The position numbers and the translations under genes were made by a program. Source: Edaphochlamys debaryana (lineage: Eukaryota > Chlorophyta > Chlorophyceae > Chlamydomonadales). Taken from it: DNA of 64,000 bases. Within the stretch, counting starts at the first letter, position 1; each line of letters begins with the position of its first letter. Below the pieces are notes generated by a model. That model had not been told where the DNA came from and made no database searches. It saw nothing but the letters and a program-made list of their open reading frames with translations. The DNA is taken from contig JAEHOE010000115.1 in assembly GCA_016858145.1 (NCBI GenBank), positions 62,001-126,000 of the forward strand. The letters are read 5' to 3'. This document shows, piece after piece, positions 28,994-40,663 of the stretch.

Positions 28994-30658
28994 TACGTTT
29001 CGCGATTGAGACACGGCGAAGGGCCACAAGCGCGATCCCTATCGCGTGCGGACACGGGACGTGGATGCGCCTGGGCGGTAAGGGGTGAGGGGTGAGGCGG
29101 GTAGATGAGGGGAACTCGAACGCCTGGATGTACATAGGGGAGTGTCAGCAGCACAAGGCGTGGACCAGGCGTCCGGGCGTGGGGGCACGAGGGGGCGGCG
29201 GGTACCGTATGCATGGGTTGCACGTGGGGACGGCACGCGCAGGGCGGCTGTGCTTGCAGGACACTGCAGGAAGGGGCGCACGGCCCCCCAGGTGCCCCCG
29301 GTAGATAGAGCGGGGATGCAGCTGGGGTCAGACTTGGGGCGGCACAAGGAGCTCTTGGGCCCCCAGCGCGTGAAGCTTGGTCCGATGCCCCAGCTCGCAT
29401 CATCTTAGACCGATGATGCGCAGACGGCCACGCAGGTCTCTAACCGCGGTCTCGTGGGGGCAGGTGTGGAGGGACGCTGACGCCCGGGGCAGTGCGGTCG
29501 TGCTGAGCACGGTCCAGCAGGGACGCGGGACTGCGGGGATGCTGCTTTGGCGACAGTGCCGCTATGGTCGTGAGGGAAGGACGGCACGAGGGAGGGGGGA
29601 AGCGAACGAAGTGCGGTGGACTGGGGATGGGCGACCTCCATCATAGGGTGGGTTGTAAGGCTCGAAGTGGACCGTGGGGCAACCTTGACGTGCGCGTGAT
29701 GTGCATGTGAGCATGCGTGTCTTCCATCTTCATGTGTGATTGTAAGGCTCGAGAACTTGCATGCTCGCCCTTTCGTGGAGGGTCCGACATGAAGGTGTTG
29801 GCCGGCTTGTTCAGGCTGGTTGGCCGCATAGCCCGCACTCCAAAGGCGGAGGGCTCATTGCTGGTACGGGTGCTCCAACTCCCGAGGCGGCGGCAGCGGC
29901 CACGGCTGCACGCCCCCAAGCCAGGCCCTGCTGACCACCACCGTCCGCTGTGCAGCATGACGAGGACTGCCCACGTTGCGTTGGGCACGAACGTGTCAAT
30001 CCTCCGTGTCAGTCCTCCCCATTACAGAGCACTATCCCCCTACCACCCCTATGAGCACGGCCGATTCTCCTCAGCGCCAGACCCCACAGCCGTCTGACAA
30101 CCCTCTGTCCTTGCGCGACCGGTTGCATGGCACTTCTCATCTCAAAACTTCTGTCCTATCATACCCTAAATCCCCTTGCCCAACTTCCCTGCAAACTGTC
30201 CAACAACAACAATGCCTCACTCGGCAAGTCATGCCTGTGCTCCATTCAAGTAGTGCTTTGCTCAGCAAGAAACTTAGTGCCCTATGCTATTGTGCTGTGC
30301 TGTGCTAGCAAATGAAGGCGTACCATGCAGCTGCACCATGCTACAAGCAGTGCCGCTGCACGTCTGCAACTCTTGGACAGTGGCTACTATCTACACATGC
30401 ATGCGGCGAATCCGGGGCGTGCCGCCCCTCACATGTTACTGGTTCTCGGATCTCCATATGCCGCCGCCCACAACGCCGGACGACAGTCGATCCATTCATC
30501 CTACGTGCTGGCGCAGGATTATACAATTGCGGTGAGCGGAAGAAAATCCCACTGTAGCGTGGGGGACGGCAAAGCCATACCCCGTGCGTAACGCTCATCC
30601 TGGGAGATCAAGGACTGAGCGCTTATCAATCACTTTGCGGCTTGCAAACCTGTTTTGC
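28994..30658. other. Convergent intergenic region between two methyltransferase genes
   Basis: Both neighbours point into this stretch, so it holds their 3' UTRs. A short phrase, tgtaaggctcga, occurs twice (about 29653 and 29739). From about 29950 to 30600 the DNA is visibly less GC-rich than its surroundings. The open frames are short and show no motif. Confidence 0.4.
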
Positions 30659-33303
30659 TCATGACCTGCTGGCGACTGCGGTGGTGACTGTGTCGCTAGA
30701 TCCCGGCTTGACCCGGTCAAACACCATGATGTTGCGCTTGAACCAGGGCAGCGTGGAGAGGCGGCGCAGGGAGGAGGTGACGTTGGAGTTGAGGTGCAGG
30801 GTGCCGCCGCTCAAGGTGTGGACCTGGGGCGTGGGGGGGCAGGGGGCAGGGGGAACGGGGTTGGCAGGCAGACAGACAGATGTTGCAGCTGTTGACCCAT
30901 CCTCGGTACAGCGAGCCCACGCCGCACGTCCTCACTCGGACACCCGCTACGGCGGACTGCCTAGTGGCACGCCGTCCGAATGCCCTGTGCCCCTCATCTC
31001 GTGTGGATCGAATCTCTATCCGCCTCACGTGCGGTGGGCCGGTGTGGCCACCCATGCATGCCTTGCCTCTCGCCCGGAACCCCGCCTCTGTAGGCCCGCA
31101 CCTGCCCTTTCACCCCCCTTCCCCGCCAATGCCACCTTCCCCCGCGATTCCCTCATCTCGCGCGGCCACACCCCTACTGCCGTTCACCCCTTCATACTCC
31201 CTCCCCCTTCCCTTTCCACCCCCTCCCTCCCCCCCACCTGGTCGATGATGTAGTCGTGCGGGCGCTCGTTCACGTGGTGGTGCCCCCCCTGACCCGGGGT
31301 GGCCCAGCTCAGCACCAGGCCGCCCCCGCCCACGTGCCGCAGCAGGTTGGAGATGAAGGCGCCCTCGGCGGAGGGGGCGATGTGCTCGCCCACCTGCGCA
31401 GCGCGTGGGGGCGGGGTTCAGGGCTCTGCGGGGTTGAGGAGCGGGTCCGAGGAGGGGGACCGAGAAGCGGGGTTTGGGAAGCGGGTTCGAGAACGCGCGG
31501 AACGACGCTCTCAGTGTGTGGTCCGCTGGGAGTTCGCCGTCGGCCTCTCCGCCATCATTCTCATCGGCCTACTCTTACACGCGCTCTTGGACGCCAACAA
31601 GCTGCTGCTTCATAACGAGGGGGCGTGCAGCGCCATGCTATGCTAGAGGAGCTGCGAGCTACGAGATCAGCCGGGCGATCAACCGGGCGATCGACCGAGC
31701 GGCACGGACGCCTTCCGCTCCCCGGCCAGCTCCCCTCCCCCTCCCCTCCCCTTCCCTTCCCTCCCCTCCCCATCCCCCCTCCCCGCCCCGGCCACCCCAC
31801 CCCTCCCCGCCCCGGCCACCCCACCCCTCCCCGCTCCGGCCACCCCCCTCTTCACCTCCACGCTCATGACCCAGTCGAATGTCTGCCCCAGCCACGTGGG
31901 CACAGACAGATCCAGGAACGTGACCTTGCCATCGGTCACGGTTTCGATGCCCTCGGAGCCGTCAAAAGCCTTGTACTGCACCACGTGGGGGCCGAGGCAC
32001 ACGCCGTACTGTACGGCAGGGTGGAAGCAAGAGGGGGACAGATTCAGTAGTTGGCCAAAGGCGCGGCTGGACAGGATGAGGACACCGGCTGGATACGAAT
32101 GAGCATGGAGAGCCAGCTCGACACGCATCCGGGCAACTGAAGCAAGGAAGCCAGGGCCCCGCCCGACAATGTTGCAAACGAGCAGGATTGCCAAACAGAG
32201 CAGACGGAATCAAGCCCCTCCTGCGCTCCCGCGCCCACCCACCTGCCCCCTGCCCGCGCCCAGGTCCGCCACCGTGCCCCCCGACATGAGCATGCCCAGG
32301 GCCTCGCACAGAGGGGCGTCCGTGTGGGAGCCGCTGTTGGTGGCGCCGTGCTCGGCGGCCGAGGGTCCACCTGGGGGGGGGAAGCGAGGGGGGGGGGTTT
32401 AGGCAGGGAAGGGCAGGGCACGGCAGCAGGGGGGTGGGTCGTGGGTGCGGGTGGGAGGGAGCGCCACGGTGGGCAGCGGGGCAGCAGGGGTAGGGCTGGT
32501 GTGGAGATGGGGAGCGGAGCACGTGCGAGACCGGATCGGGTGCTAGTCACGCGGCCCGGAAGTGAGGCGAGGTGCGGTCGGCATGTCCCACGTCTCACGT
32601 TTGCTATTGCCGAGCAGTGCCCACATGCAGCAGCTCAAACGAGCACCCGGGGAACCCGCCACGCCGGCGCGCGCACGGACGGAGGCCCCCAGGCCAAACG
32701 TTACCGCGGTTGCTATCGACGCCGGGCCGGAAGCACTTACCCAGACGGGTCTTAAGGCAGAAGCCGCCCGTGGGGCCGATGCGGTGCATGGAGCAGTACG
32801 ATGCTCCGTACAGAACTCGCAGTTCGTGAACTGTGGCGGGCGGGGGGCGGAAGTGGACGGCTCGGTGAGCACGTGCGCGTAATGCGCGCACGCACGCAGC
32901 CGCGGCAAACCGAGCTAGTAACCGCTCCAGGCCCCAACGGGGGACAAAGCCCAGGACACAGCCTGCATGACCCACCCCTGCGCCTGAGGAACGCCACCTC
33001 CTCGCGCAGAAGCTGGACTGGAGTGAGGGTCTGGCCCTCCCCTAGCGAGGACGCATCCGGGAACGCGGGTAGAAACTGGGTGGGCTCGTGAATGGCAGCG
33101 GTCGCGTCCGCGTCAGAGTTCTCCTGCAGCGCAACACGCAGCATGGCAAGCGTGGACATGGCTGTGATGTGCAGGATGGCGGGCGAACAAAGCCAGTGAA
33201 AGGGCGGGGCGATGGCGCAAGGCGCGGCATTCCTCACCGCGATTACGCGCGACGGTTGACCGTGCGCCAGGGCCAGCACGAAGATGAGCGCGGCTGGGAT
33301 CAT
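30659..33303 (-). CDS. Secretory SAM-dependent methyltransferase
   Basis: Seven minus-strand exons: 33303-33238, 33123-32976, 32830-32741, 32370-32243, 32008-31856, 31393-31238, 30823-30659. Phases are consistent, giving 301 aa. The start MIPAALIFVLALAHGQPSRV is a signal peptide or anchor. The class I methyltransferase motif I is GGTVADLGAGRGQYG (Asp at about 137). The acidic loop follows in VQYKAFDGSEGIETVTDGKV, then FLDLSVPTWLGQTFDWVMSV with EVGEHIAPSAEGAFISNLLR and GLVLSWATPGQGGHHHVN. This arrangement matches a eukaryotic family of uncharacterised methyltransferases with a SLEVGEHI-like signature. The substrate is unknown. The intron between exons 5 and 6 carries a plus-strand copy of an unrelated gene segment (31533-31712). 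Confidence 0.8.
31533..31712 (+). pseudogene. Broken intronic copy of the 39.1-kb membrane-anchor segment
   Basis: Inside an intron of the minus-strand methyltransferase gene, the plus strand reads FAVGLSAIILIGLLLHALLD then ANKLLLHNEGACSAML. This matches the anchor of the ORF at 39051 (FAVGLSAMLVLGLLLNALLD, ANKLLLQNQRACSAML) at both DNA and protein level over about 155-180 bp. A small local duplication (atgctatgctag) creates a stop, so the copy is dead. A C-rich tract follows, as after the intact copy, with three units of a 24-bp repeat near 31782-31850. Confidence 0.7.
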
Positions 33304-33929
33304 TGGCAATGCAGTCCAAAGCCGCAGTCACCGTGTGGCATGTAGCAGAGCCCCACAGGCCAGTGGCAGTAGTTTGGCGGGGTTTCAGCGAAGCGAACTC
33401 AGGGCTCGTCGCAACGACGTGGATCCTCAATGAACAGAAACTGCTGGGATCAACGCGTGAGTGCAATGGCAGAGGCGCGGGTATTGTCGGGTCTGTGCAA
33501 GCGATCGTCACAACGACGTGAAACTGCAGCGAGGGCCTGATGGGGCCACGCAGCAGATGCTGTCAGCAATTAGCAGCAGCTCTGAGTCTAGGGTCTAGGG
33601 TCTCAGTGGACAGGCACGCAATGGATACAATGGCACTCGTTCCTAACGGATGCACTCGACGCTATGCATTTCGGGAGCGGCCTCTCCGCGCCTCACGGAT
33701 GAATCTAAGTTGCCAGTCACAACGCCTGTTTAGCACGCGTGGCGGGTCCGTCGGGCGAGGCCGGGATGCCTGGAAGTACGCCGCGGCGGGCGGGAGAACG
33801 CTAGAGTTGAAAGCACCGTTCACACCAAGCATGGAGAGCGGTATGATGTTTGAGGTCTGAATCTGTGAAGGGTTGGCCAGAAGTCAGACCAGCGTTACTG
33901 CTAGCTGTCGCCCCTCGCCTCCTTTGACC
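33304..33929. other. Intergenic, repeat-derived
   Basis: Upstream of the methyltransferase gene. The phrase around 33710-33772 (tgccagtcacaacgcctg ... gggatgcctgg) recurs in diverged form at 36357-36417, showing dispersed-repeat content. No gene is supported. Confidence 0.4.
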
Positions 33930-35330
33930 GAGCACTGGCAGCCCCGCCGCCCGACTCACGTTGGGCGGGAACTAAATGTTCTCATACATACCAGGAGGCT
34001 CATACCAGCACGTACCCGACGTACCCCCCTGCTAACCCGCACTCTTCCGCCGCCGGCTGTGCTTGCGTGGGACTTGCTAGCAGCGGGGCCATGGTGCTAC
34101 CACGCTCCGCTGTGGGGCAATCCCGCGCTTGATGCTGGCGGCGAGCCTCTACATGTGGCTTTCCCCGACCTCTTCGACGTGCCTTCGCTTTGTTGCGTGG
34201 GCATGGCGGTTGCGGTGGTGGATGCCTTCCGTCGCTTCAACCGTCAATGGGAGCGGCGGCCTGGCGGGCGCCCGTCGCCGCGCTGGGCTCGCCGTTGCCT
34301 GCCCCTGTACCGCTCTGACATCGTTCTTGGTGTGCTCGGCGTCTCGGAATGGTTCACACTACCGTCCGAGCTCCACTGCGGAGTTCGGGCCGCTGGCCTC
34401 TTTGCAGCACTGCTGCAGCGTATCCCCCCAGCTTGGGTGGAGGCTGCACGTGCTGCACGGCTGGCGCCTGGTGGGCCGGCCGCGGCCCCGCCGCTGCTGG
34501 CTGCCTGTCGCATCATCGCCCCTGCCGTGGGCTGGACGCTGCCGCCGGGTGCTCCCTGCCGCGTGATCCAGCTCACGGTTCGGGCCGCTACTCAGCTCCA
34601 ACTCTCCGCGTCGGTGGAATCGCTGGCGCGGCGCCATCGGGCCTTCGTTGCGGAGGCCCTGTCCCTTCCCGCTGCGCCGCCTGAATCACTGTCTGCGTTC
34701 GCCGCAGCTCTGCGGCGGCTTTGGGCGGTGCGGTGGGAGCCGGAACACAAAGAACCGCTCTGGCGTCTGGCTCTTAATGGGTTTGCGGGATTTGGGATGC
34801 ATGCAGCTGATATTGCTCGGGGAGTAGGCCCTGCGATGTGCCCATGTGGTGTGTGGATGGATGAAGGGGATCGGACGCACCACTTCTGGTCTTGCTGTGT
34901 CGCTGGTGCTCTTCGTGAGGCCCTTGAAGAAGAACTGTACAGATGGACTCCTAGCTATGCCCTCGGCAAGCAGCATTTGTGGCTCGTGACTCCGCCTGTG
35001 GGCGTGTCTGGTGTGACTTGGGATGTGGTCTGCCTAGCTGCGGTGGCTGCTCTGGAGCGGGGACGTCAGTGGCTCTATGCCGCCCGCCCGGAGACAGGTG
35101 CCCCGCTTGGGCGCGCCACCCTTTCTCGACTTGGTTTGCAAGTGGTTGCGGAATTTTGGGCTCGTGTTCGCTCCTTTGCGGAAGACTGTGGTCAAGGTTT
35201 CAGTAAGAAGTGGAGAGACGTTCCGCCCGAGCACCCTTTCCTGGGCGGCGTCGCCGGGAAGCCGCGGTTCAACCCCCCTGCGGATGTCGAGCCGCCTTCC
35301 CCCTGACTCGGCGTGGTTGTGGTGCTTATG
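33930..35330 (+). mobile_element. 5'-truncated LINE (non-LTR retrotransposon) 3' end
   Basis: One open frame (33873-35306, up to 477 aa) has no ATG-proximal domain but reads like the C-terminal part of an algal LINE polyprotein downstream of the reverse transcriptase. It contains WDLLAAGPWCYHAPLWGNPA, and a CCHC-like zinc-binding segment CPCGVWMDEGDRTHHFWSC. The end WAARVRSFAEDC-like region is followed by a short Pro-rich tail. The reverse transcriptase and endonuclease domains are absent, which fits the usual 5' truncation of LINE copies. I place it as a LINE fragment from the zinc-knuckle style and context; the exact clade is not determined. Confidence 0.6.
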
Positions 35331-36496
35331 ATGATCTCATGTGGCTAGCCTTCTCGGGCTGAGACTGTCGCTGTATGGGTTGGAGTAGGTGGCTGCCTCG
35401 GTGTTAGACATTCCCTTAGGGTACGCCTGGGGTCGGGGGACGTTGACTCTCTCCCCCTTGTGCGGGGCCGGCAGCTTGCTGCCCGCTGGCCGCAACCCTG
35501 TAATGCGTCATTCCTAACCCGCACGTACCAGCTGCTGCGTGCCTGCCGGGGCCACCCGGGTATGAGATAGAAGAGCCTCCAAGGCAGGAGCTCGGCTGTA
35601 GCCTCGGGGCTCGGGGGGCCGCGTGCCCGGCGCGCGGCCGCCTGTTCTGTACCACTGTCGGCACTGTGTCCCTTGCCCTTGCTTATGACGTGTGCCCTGA
35701 TTGCCCTCTATCTCCTACGTGCTGGGTGCCGGGGACGTGGGACCTGCCTTCTCCACGCACGGCGCTCCAATGCTTCAGCCCTCTAGCTCGGCATGCACCT
35801 AGGACTAGGAGGCTCTGCCTCGGCAGGTAGGGAAGGGTTGTGAGCCCTCCTGAGACCGAGACGAGGGTTGAAGCCAAACCTCATGCGCACGTTTCTGTGA
35901 TCAGATCTGTGTGATCTGGGTGTGCCGCCACCACTCCCACCAGGTGCGTGCAACACGGGGTCTACACCCATCAAGGCACCAAGCAACAACAGGACTGCTG
36001 GTTCCTCGAGGTTCCTCGTCTCTGCACGTGCCCTCCTGCAGCGGCACCAAGCTGCAGCAGGCAACCGCATGGGGGCACCGCCTCACCGCTGGCCTGCGGC
36101 ACACACCTGCGGGCAGCGCCCCCCAAACCTCATGCGGACGTTTCTGTGGCGTATCACGTAACGACCTGTGCGCCTGTCATCTCCGCCCTCGCTCGTCCCC
36201 CTGTGTCCCTTGCCACTGACCAACTATTGCAGCCACCAGCAGGTAGGCGAGACTCCCCTCATCCGCTAACCGCCAGCGCCCTACCTACAGGGTGCCCGGC
36301 TGCCCCCTTCAACCGCTTCTCCCAGGTGCTCAGCCTCAAGGACGATGATAGCAAGTTGCCAGTCGCAACGCCTGTGTTCCCTGTGGCTCGTCCATCGGGC
36401 GAGGTCGGGATGATTGGACAGACAGACAGATGTTACAGGTGTTGACCCAACCCGCCGCACGCTCCGTTAGGGCCAGAGTCGGGGCAAACCAAGGAG
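35331..36496. repeat. Dispersed repeats between two LINE fragments
   Basis: A segment at 35524-35630 (cgtaccagctgctgcgtgcc ... caaggcaggagctcg) recurs diverged at 37397-37540. A 25-bp phrase, aaacctcatgcgcacgtttctgtg, at about 35876-35900 is repeated with one change at about 36126-36150. Phrases at 36357-36417 and 36419-36450 match others at about 33710 and 30868. No gene is supported; this is a repeat graveyard. Confidence 0.55.
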
Positions 36497-37151
36497 TCAG
36501 ATACGACTAGCTAAGGAAAAGCGCCCCAGAGCACGAGGGCATTGTTGCCAAAAGGAGCCCGTTTCACCCACATCACCTCCTTGAAAGCGCAAACCAGACT
36601 CTTGCCGAATCTGCTCATAGCCCTCACACTCGAACAACACATGAAGCTCATCTTTCACACCTTGATGGCATATCTTGCACACACGCTCTGACCGCTCGAC
36701 TAGCATCACGGGAAACGGCCAAAGGCCAAACGCACACCCTGAACCTCGCCATTGCACGCATATGCTCAAGAGGCAAAGCAGAACGAAGATACCGCGCAGC
36801 TCCATCAGCCTTCATCCAAGCGCTGTACCGGCATAGCATCCACTCCGCCATCAAAAGCTGCCGAAACGCATCCAGAATTCACTCCACGTCGAGCACAGAA
36901 GCCGTATACCGCAAATGAGGTGCAGCATCACCACCACCAGCTGGCTATTCGTACCCAAGAGCACCTAAGACCCGAATCATCTTGTCAGCCCAACAACCCA
37001 ACTCAGGCCGCCCCTTAAACTTCAAAGCCAACCCTACATCAGTCACGGAGGTAGTTCGATAGGCAGACCCAGGATCCTTCACCAGCCGATTCCACAAACC
37101 ACATGCCAACGCTAACCAATACAAAACAAACTGCCCACACTCACAAAACAA
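36497..37151 (-). mobile_element. Second decayed LINE fragment
   Basis: Minus-strand frames read WNRLVKDPGSAYRTTSVTDV with GLALKFKGRPELGCWADKMI, and then the zinc-binding end VCKICHQGVKDELHVLFECEG (Cys-x2-Cys-x8-His-x5-Cys). This pattern is typical of the C-terminal region of non-LTR retrotransposons. Two frames are needed, so the copy is broken. It differs from the 34-kb fragment in sequence and probably belongs to another LINE family. Confidence 0.6.
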
Positions 37152-39050
37152 ACGAAAATGGAGGACGTGGAGGTACTCGTCGGTGGGAGCCGCTAGAGTT
37201 GAACGTGCATGCAGGGTCGAGAATGCTACTGCTGGCAGTAGTCGCCCTTCGCTTTAAGAGAGGTTAAGCGTGTAGCGCCACCTATCCTACTGGGTATGGC
37301 CTACTGACCAGCACCACCCTAGAAACAGCCAACTGTTGGTCGTTGAACCACTTGGGTAGGCCGGTTCCCGCCTTTGTGCTGGAGGGCCCTCCCGAACGTA
37401 CCAGCTGCGTGCCTGCCGGGGCCGGGGCCGGGGGTCACAAGACATCCCCCGGGGCCGGGGGTATGTATGAGAAGGAGCTCGGGTCCAAGGCAGGAGCTCG
37501 ATCGGCTGTAGCCACGGGGGGCCGCCAGCGCGGCTTGCCGGTTTGAGAATTGGGCCTCGCAGGGGGTGTGCACTGGCTCCACGTCTAGCAGGTTTGGCCC
37601 CGTCTGGGACCCCCATCTGGACGTGGGGCACGAGGGGCGCGGGTCGGAGTGCCAGCACGTACAGGGCGAGAACAAACAACAAGTGTCGGAACCAATGCCA
37701 ATCTTCATAACCCTCCCGCCAGCCACGAACAGCGGAGGGTGCCCTGGGCCATACGCTTACGCACTGTGGACCAGGGTACCCCGACCAGATGGCCGTACAA
37801 AAGCAATTCTTGAATTGCATTAACTGCGCCAGAGACGCCGTACGAAAATGCTCGGTCGGGAATGTGAGCCAAGCGGGGCCTTACTCAGCGTTTTTGGACG
37901 AGCCGCCGCCGCCCAGGGGGCGGGAGCCGTGCCTTTGTGTCATCGAAGCCACGTGGAATGAAGCCTGGGCAGGCAATGCGACGAACCCCAGCGCCGCGTT
38001 GAGCCTCCGACCAGCGCGAACACACCAGTCCCCACCGGCCTCGGCGCTAGCAACTGCGAGGCCGCCTCCCGGTCGGCCCCCGGCTGCCCTCGGCGGGGCA
38101 GCGCCAGGTGCCACCGGCGGAAGTGGGGCCCGTGCTACTCGAGGACTGAGTGGGGCCCTGCAGGTTCCAGCCCAGGCACAGGCCCAGGCCCAGCTCGGCA
38201 ATGTGCGCCTTGAGCGCAAAGCAGCCCCGCAGCGACCAGCAAGTGCTGCGGCTTTAGCCCGGGTTGCAGCGGCAGGCTCGGGCTGCTCGAGCTGCAGCGC
38301 CCAGCAGCGCTGGGCGGGAGTCGACCTGCGCCGCACTGCGCAGGCGCCGCTCGCCGCCTCCAGGCCAAAAGGGCTGCGGATCGTTGTCTCCGGGCCACTC
38401 GGATAGGCTCGGGCCGAAGCGCCCAACAGGCCGCCCAGCCGGTCCTGGGCAACGCAGCCAGCAACGCAGCCGGGAGGAGGGCGGCCCCGGCGTGTGGGGC
38501 CCCTACCCGTGTCAGTTGACACGCTCCATTGCCCCGACAGCAATCGGGTCATCGAGAACGCCACGCTTTCTGCAGCAGCAAGGAGCTCTCGCTGCTCAAG
38601 CCTGGGCATGCACGACATTGACTTGGCTGGAGTAGGGACATGCCAGGCGACGTAGCGTAAGTAGCATAAGTAGCTTAACGTGAGTTTCGGTATGCCGCTA
38701 TTGCAACTCGTTCACACTTGGGGGAAGTTGGCGCCGCGCGAGTGGCAGAGTAGCGGCGCGAGTGCAAGCAATGACTTGATGCGCGGCACTTGTATGCGCT
38801 GAAGCATGAGCAGCGTGACAATGGAACCGCCGGCGTCGGACCCTCGATCTGCGCGAGACTGAAACGGGCGACATGCGGCGCGAGTTCGTTCGGCATTCCA
38901 CAAGCAAAGCGCGCAACACGTTTGGCCATTCCGGACCGGACTGACATTCGGCTGTCGCACAGAAGTGTGCGACCCATCCAACCTTCCACTTTCCTTGTCC
39001 ACTGCCTTCTCCCCGCTGCAACTTCCGCCTTAGAGCGTGGCTACGACACA
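37152..39050. other. Repeat-rich intergenic stretch
   Basis: It contains the second copy of a dispersed repeat (37397-37540). Long Ala/Pro/Arg-rich frames at 37789-38406 (plus) and 37881-38618 (minus) overlap on opposite strands and show no motif, so I do not call them. Confidence 0.4.
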
Positions 39051-39422
39051 ATGAGCAGCATTAAGCTCACTTTCGCCGTCGGTCTCAGCGCCATGCTCGT
39101 GCTCGGCTTGCTGCTGAACGCCCTCCTTGATGCCAACAAGCTGCTGCTTCAGAACCAGAGGGCGTGCAGCGCTATGCTAGAGGAGCTTGAGGAGCTCCGT
39201 GCGATAAACCGGGCGGCACGGACGCCGTCCCCTCCCCCGCCACCCTCCCCTTCGCCCCCGCCTCCGCCCCCGCCCCCGTCCCCGCCACCGCCTGCGCCCT
39301 CGCCGCCGCCCCCTGAAGCCCTCCGCGGGGCTAAGACCGCCAGGCTGATCAGCGAGTTCCTCCGCACCGTGGGGTACAGGTGCGCATTGGCGAGCCACAC
39401 TATACCGCCACGTCTGCGGTGA
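39051..39422 (+). CDS. Small membrane-anchored, proline-rich protein (possible first exon)
   Basis: ATG 39051 begins a frame of up to 123 aa. Residues about 8-28 (FAVGLSAMLVLGLLLNALLD) form one hydrophobic anchor. A short helix follows (ANKLLLQNQRACSAMLEELE), then a Ser-Pro-Pro tract of roughly 35 residues as in hydroxyproline-rich algal cell-wall proteins. The end is GAKTARLISEFLRTVGYR. A donor-like gtgcgc follows TACAG at about 39379, so this may be only the first exon of a type II membrane enzyme, with later exons not found. The anchor segment has a dead copy at 31533-31712. Function is unknown. Confidence 0.45.
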   Translation: MSSIKLTFAVGLSAMLVLGLLLNALLDANKLLLQNQRACSAMLEELEELRAINRAARTPSPPPPPSPSPPPPPPPPSPPPPAPSPPPPEALRGAKTARLISEFLRTVGYRCALASHTIPPRLR

Positions 39423-40663
39423 CGGCACGCGCGCCGTCCAGCTGACCCTGACTGGAGGTATAAATTGGACCGTAGCGTGGTTTGTTCGCAACAGGAAGAG
39501 GATGTAAAATATATCATGAATGGCGGTGTCTTCGCATGAGCCCCTTTGCAACACGCACAGGGGCGGCACGTGCTCCTCAGGGGGGCAGACGTGCGTAACA
39601 GCTCACGCAGTTGGCTTAGCAGGCGGGGACAGGGCGGCAGTGCGCGCACGCCGTGTGGGCAGGGCCAGACACAGGCAGGCAGGCAGCGGCAGGCGGGGGC
39701 AAACACAGGCACACACAGAAGCCAAAGCAAGGTGCAATCCAAAGGCGCACATACACGGCCCTACACGGCTGGAAAGCGGGGAAAGCGCCGTGGCCACCCA
39801 ACAGTCCCCAACAGCAACCGCAAACAGTAAACGGCTTTCACAATTGTAGACAAGAAAGGTAGTCAATTGCTTACGCAATAGCAGCAACTACAATGAGAAA
39901 CACGCGTGAGCGGGGGCTCCGACGGGTCCCGCGGGGTTGGGGCCGGTGATCCGGTCCGGGGCGTGCGGAAGCGTCTCTCGCACGCCGGGAACCATAATAT
40001 GGTCCCAAACGTGCGAAAGCCGCTTAACCCGCAAGACAGCCCGCTAAGCACCCAACAAGCCATCATGAATGCTCCCAGGTCGATACGGGGCTGCAATCAA
40101 GCGCAGCGGCGGTCGGCTGGTGTGCGCACTGCGCTGGGATGCGGTTTGACTTCTGCGGGCCTGCCGGGGCGCGAGCCCCTAGCCGACGACGCTGCTATGT
40201 GCACACGAGGGCGAAGGATAGTGCGGCTACAAGGGCGTCTGCACCCCCGCGAGCAAGAATCATCGTGCTGCAGCGGTGCTCGACTCCTGGCAGCGCGCAA
40301 GGTGCAGCAAGCGCTGGCACCAGCAGCATGTAGAGTGCTAGCCTGGCAGCGACTCTAACGCGACAGCGTCGCTGCTATTGCGGTCAAACTGTCGTCTGGA
40401 GGACGCATCCCCCCGGACTTGGACAGCTTGCGCCCAGAACGGAGCAAGAGTGCATTGCCTATATGCGCTCAACACGCCAAACGTTTCTTGCACCAGTCGG
40501 CCAGCCCTTCGGTTGAGGCGCAGACCCGCCCATGCCCATGCACTCGAGTGTACCCGAACGCCGCTGCGTACCCACAGGTCCCACACCACATGCCCCCTGA
40601 CAACTCAAGGCATATTACCGTAGGCTATACTGCACTTCCCAGCTCTTATGACAGAAGCCAACC
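39423..40663. other. Intergenic upstream of the transposase
   Basis: No convincing gene. The region presumably contains the 5' flank or terminal region of the transposon starting at 40664. I could not identify a terminal inverted repeat or target-site duplication by eye. Confidence 0.35.

Noticed and set aside
37789..38618. Overlapping Ala/Pro-rich frames on both strands
   Set aside because: Opposite-strand frames of similar length without motifs; noncoding GC-rich DNA is sufficient explanation.
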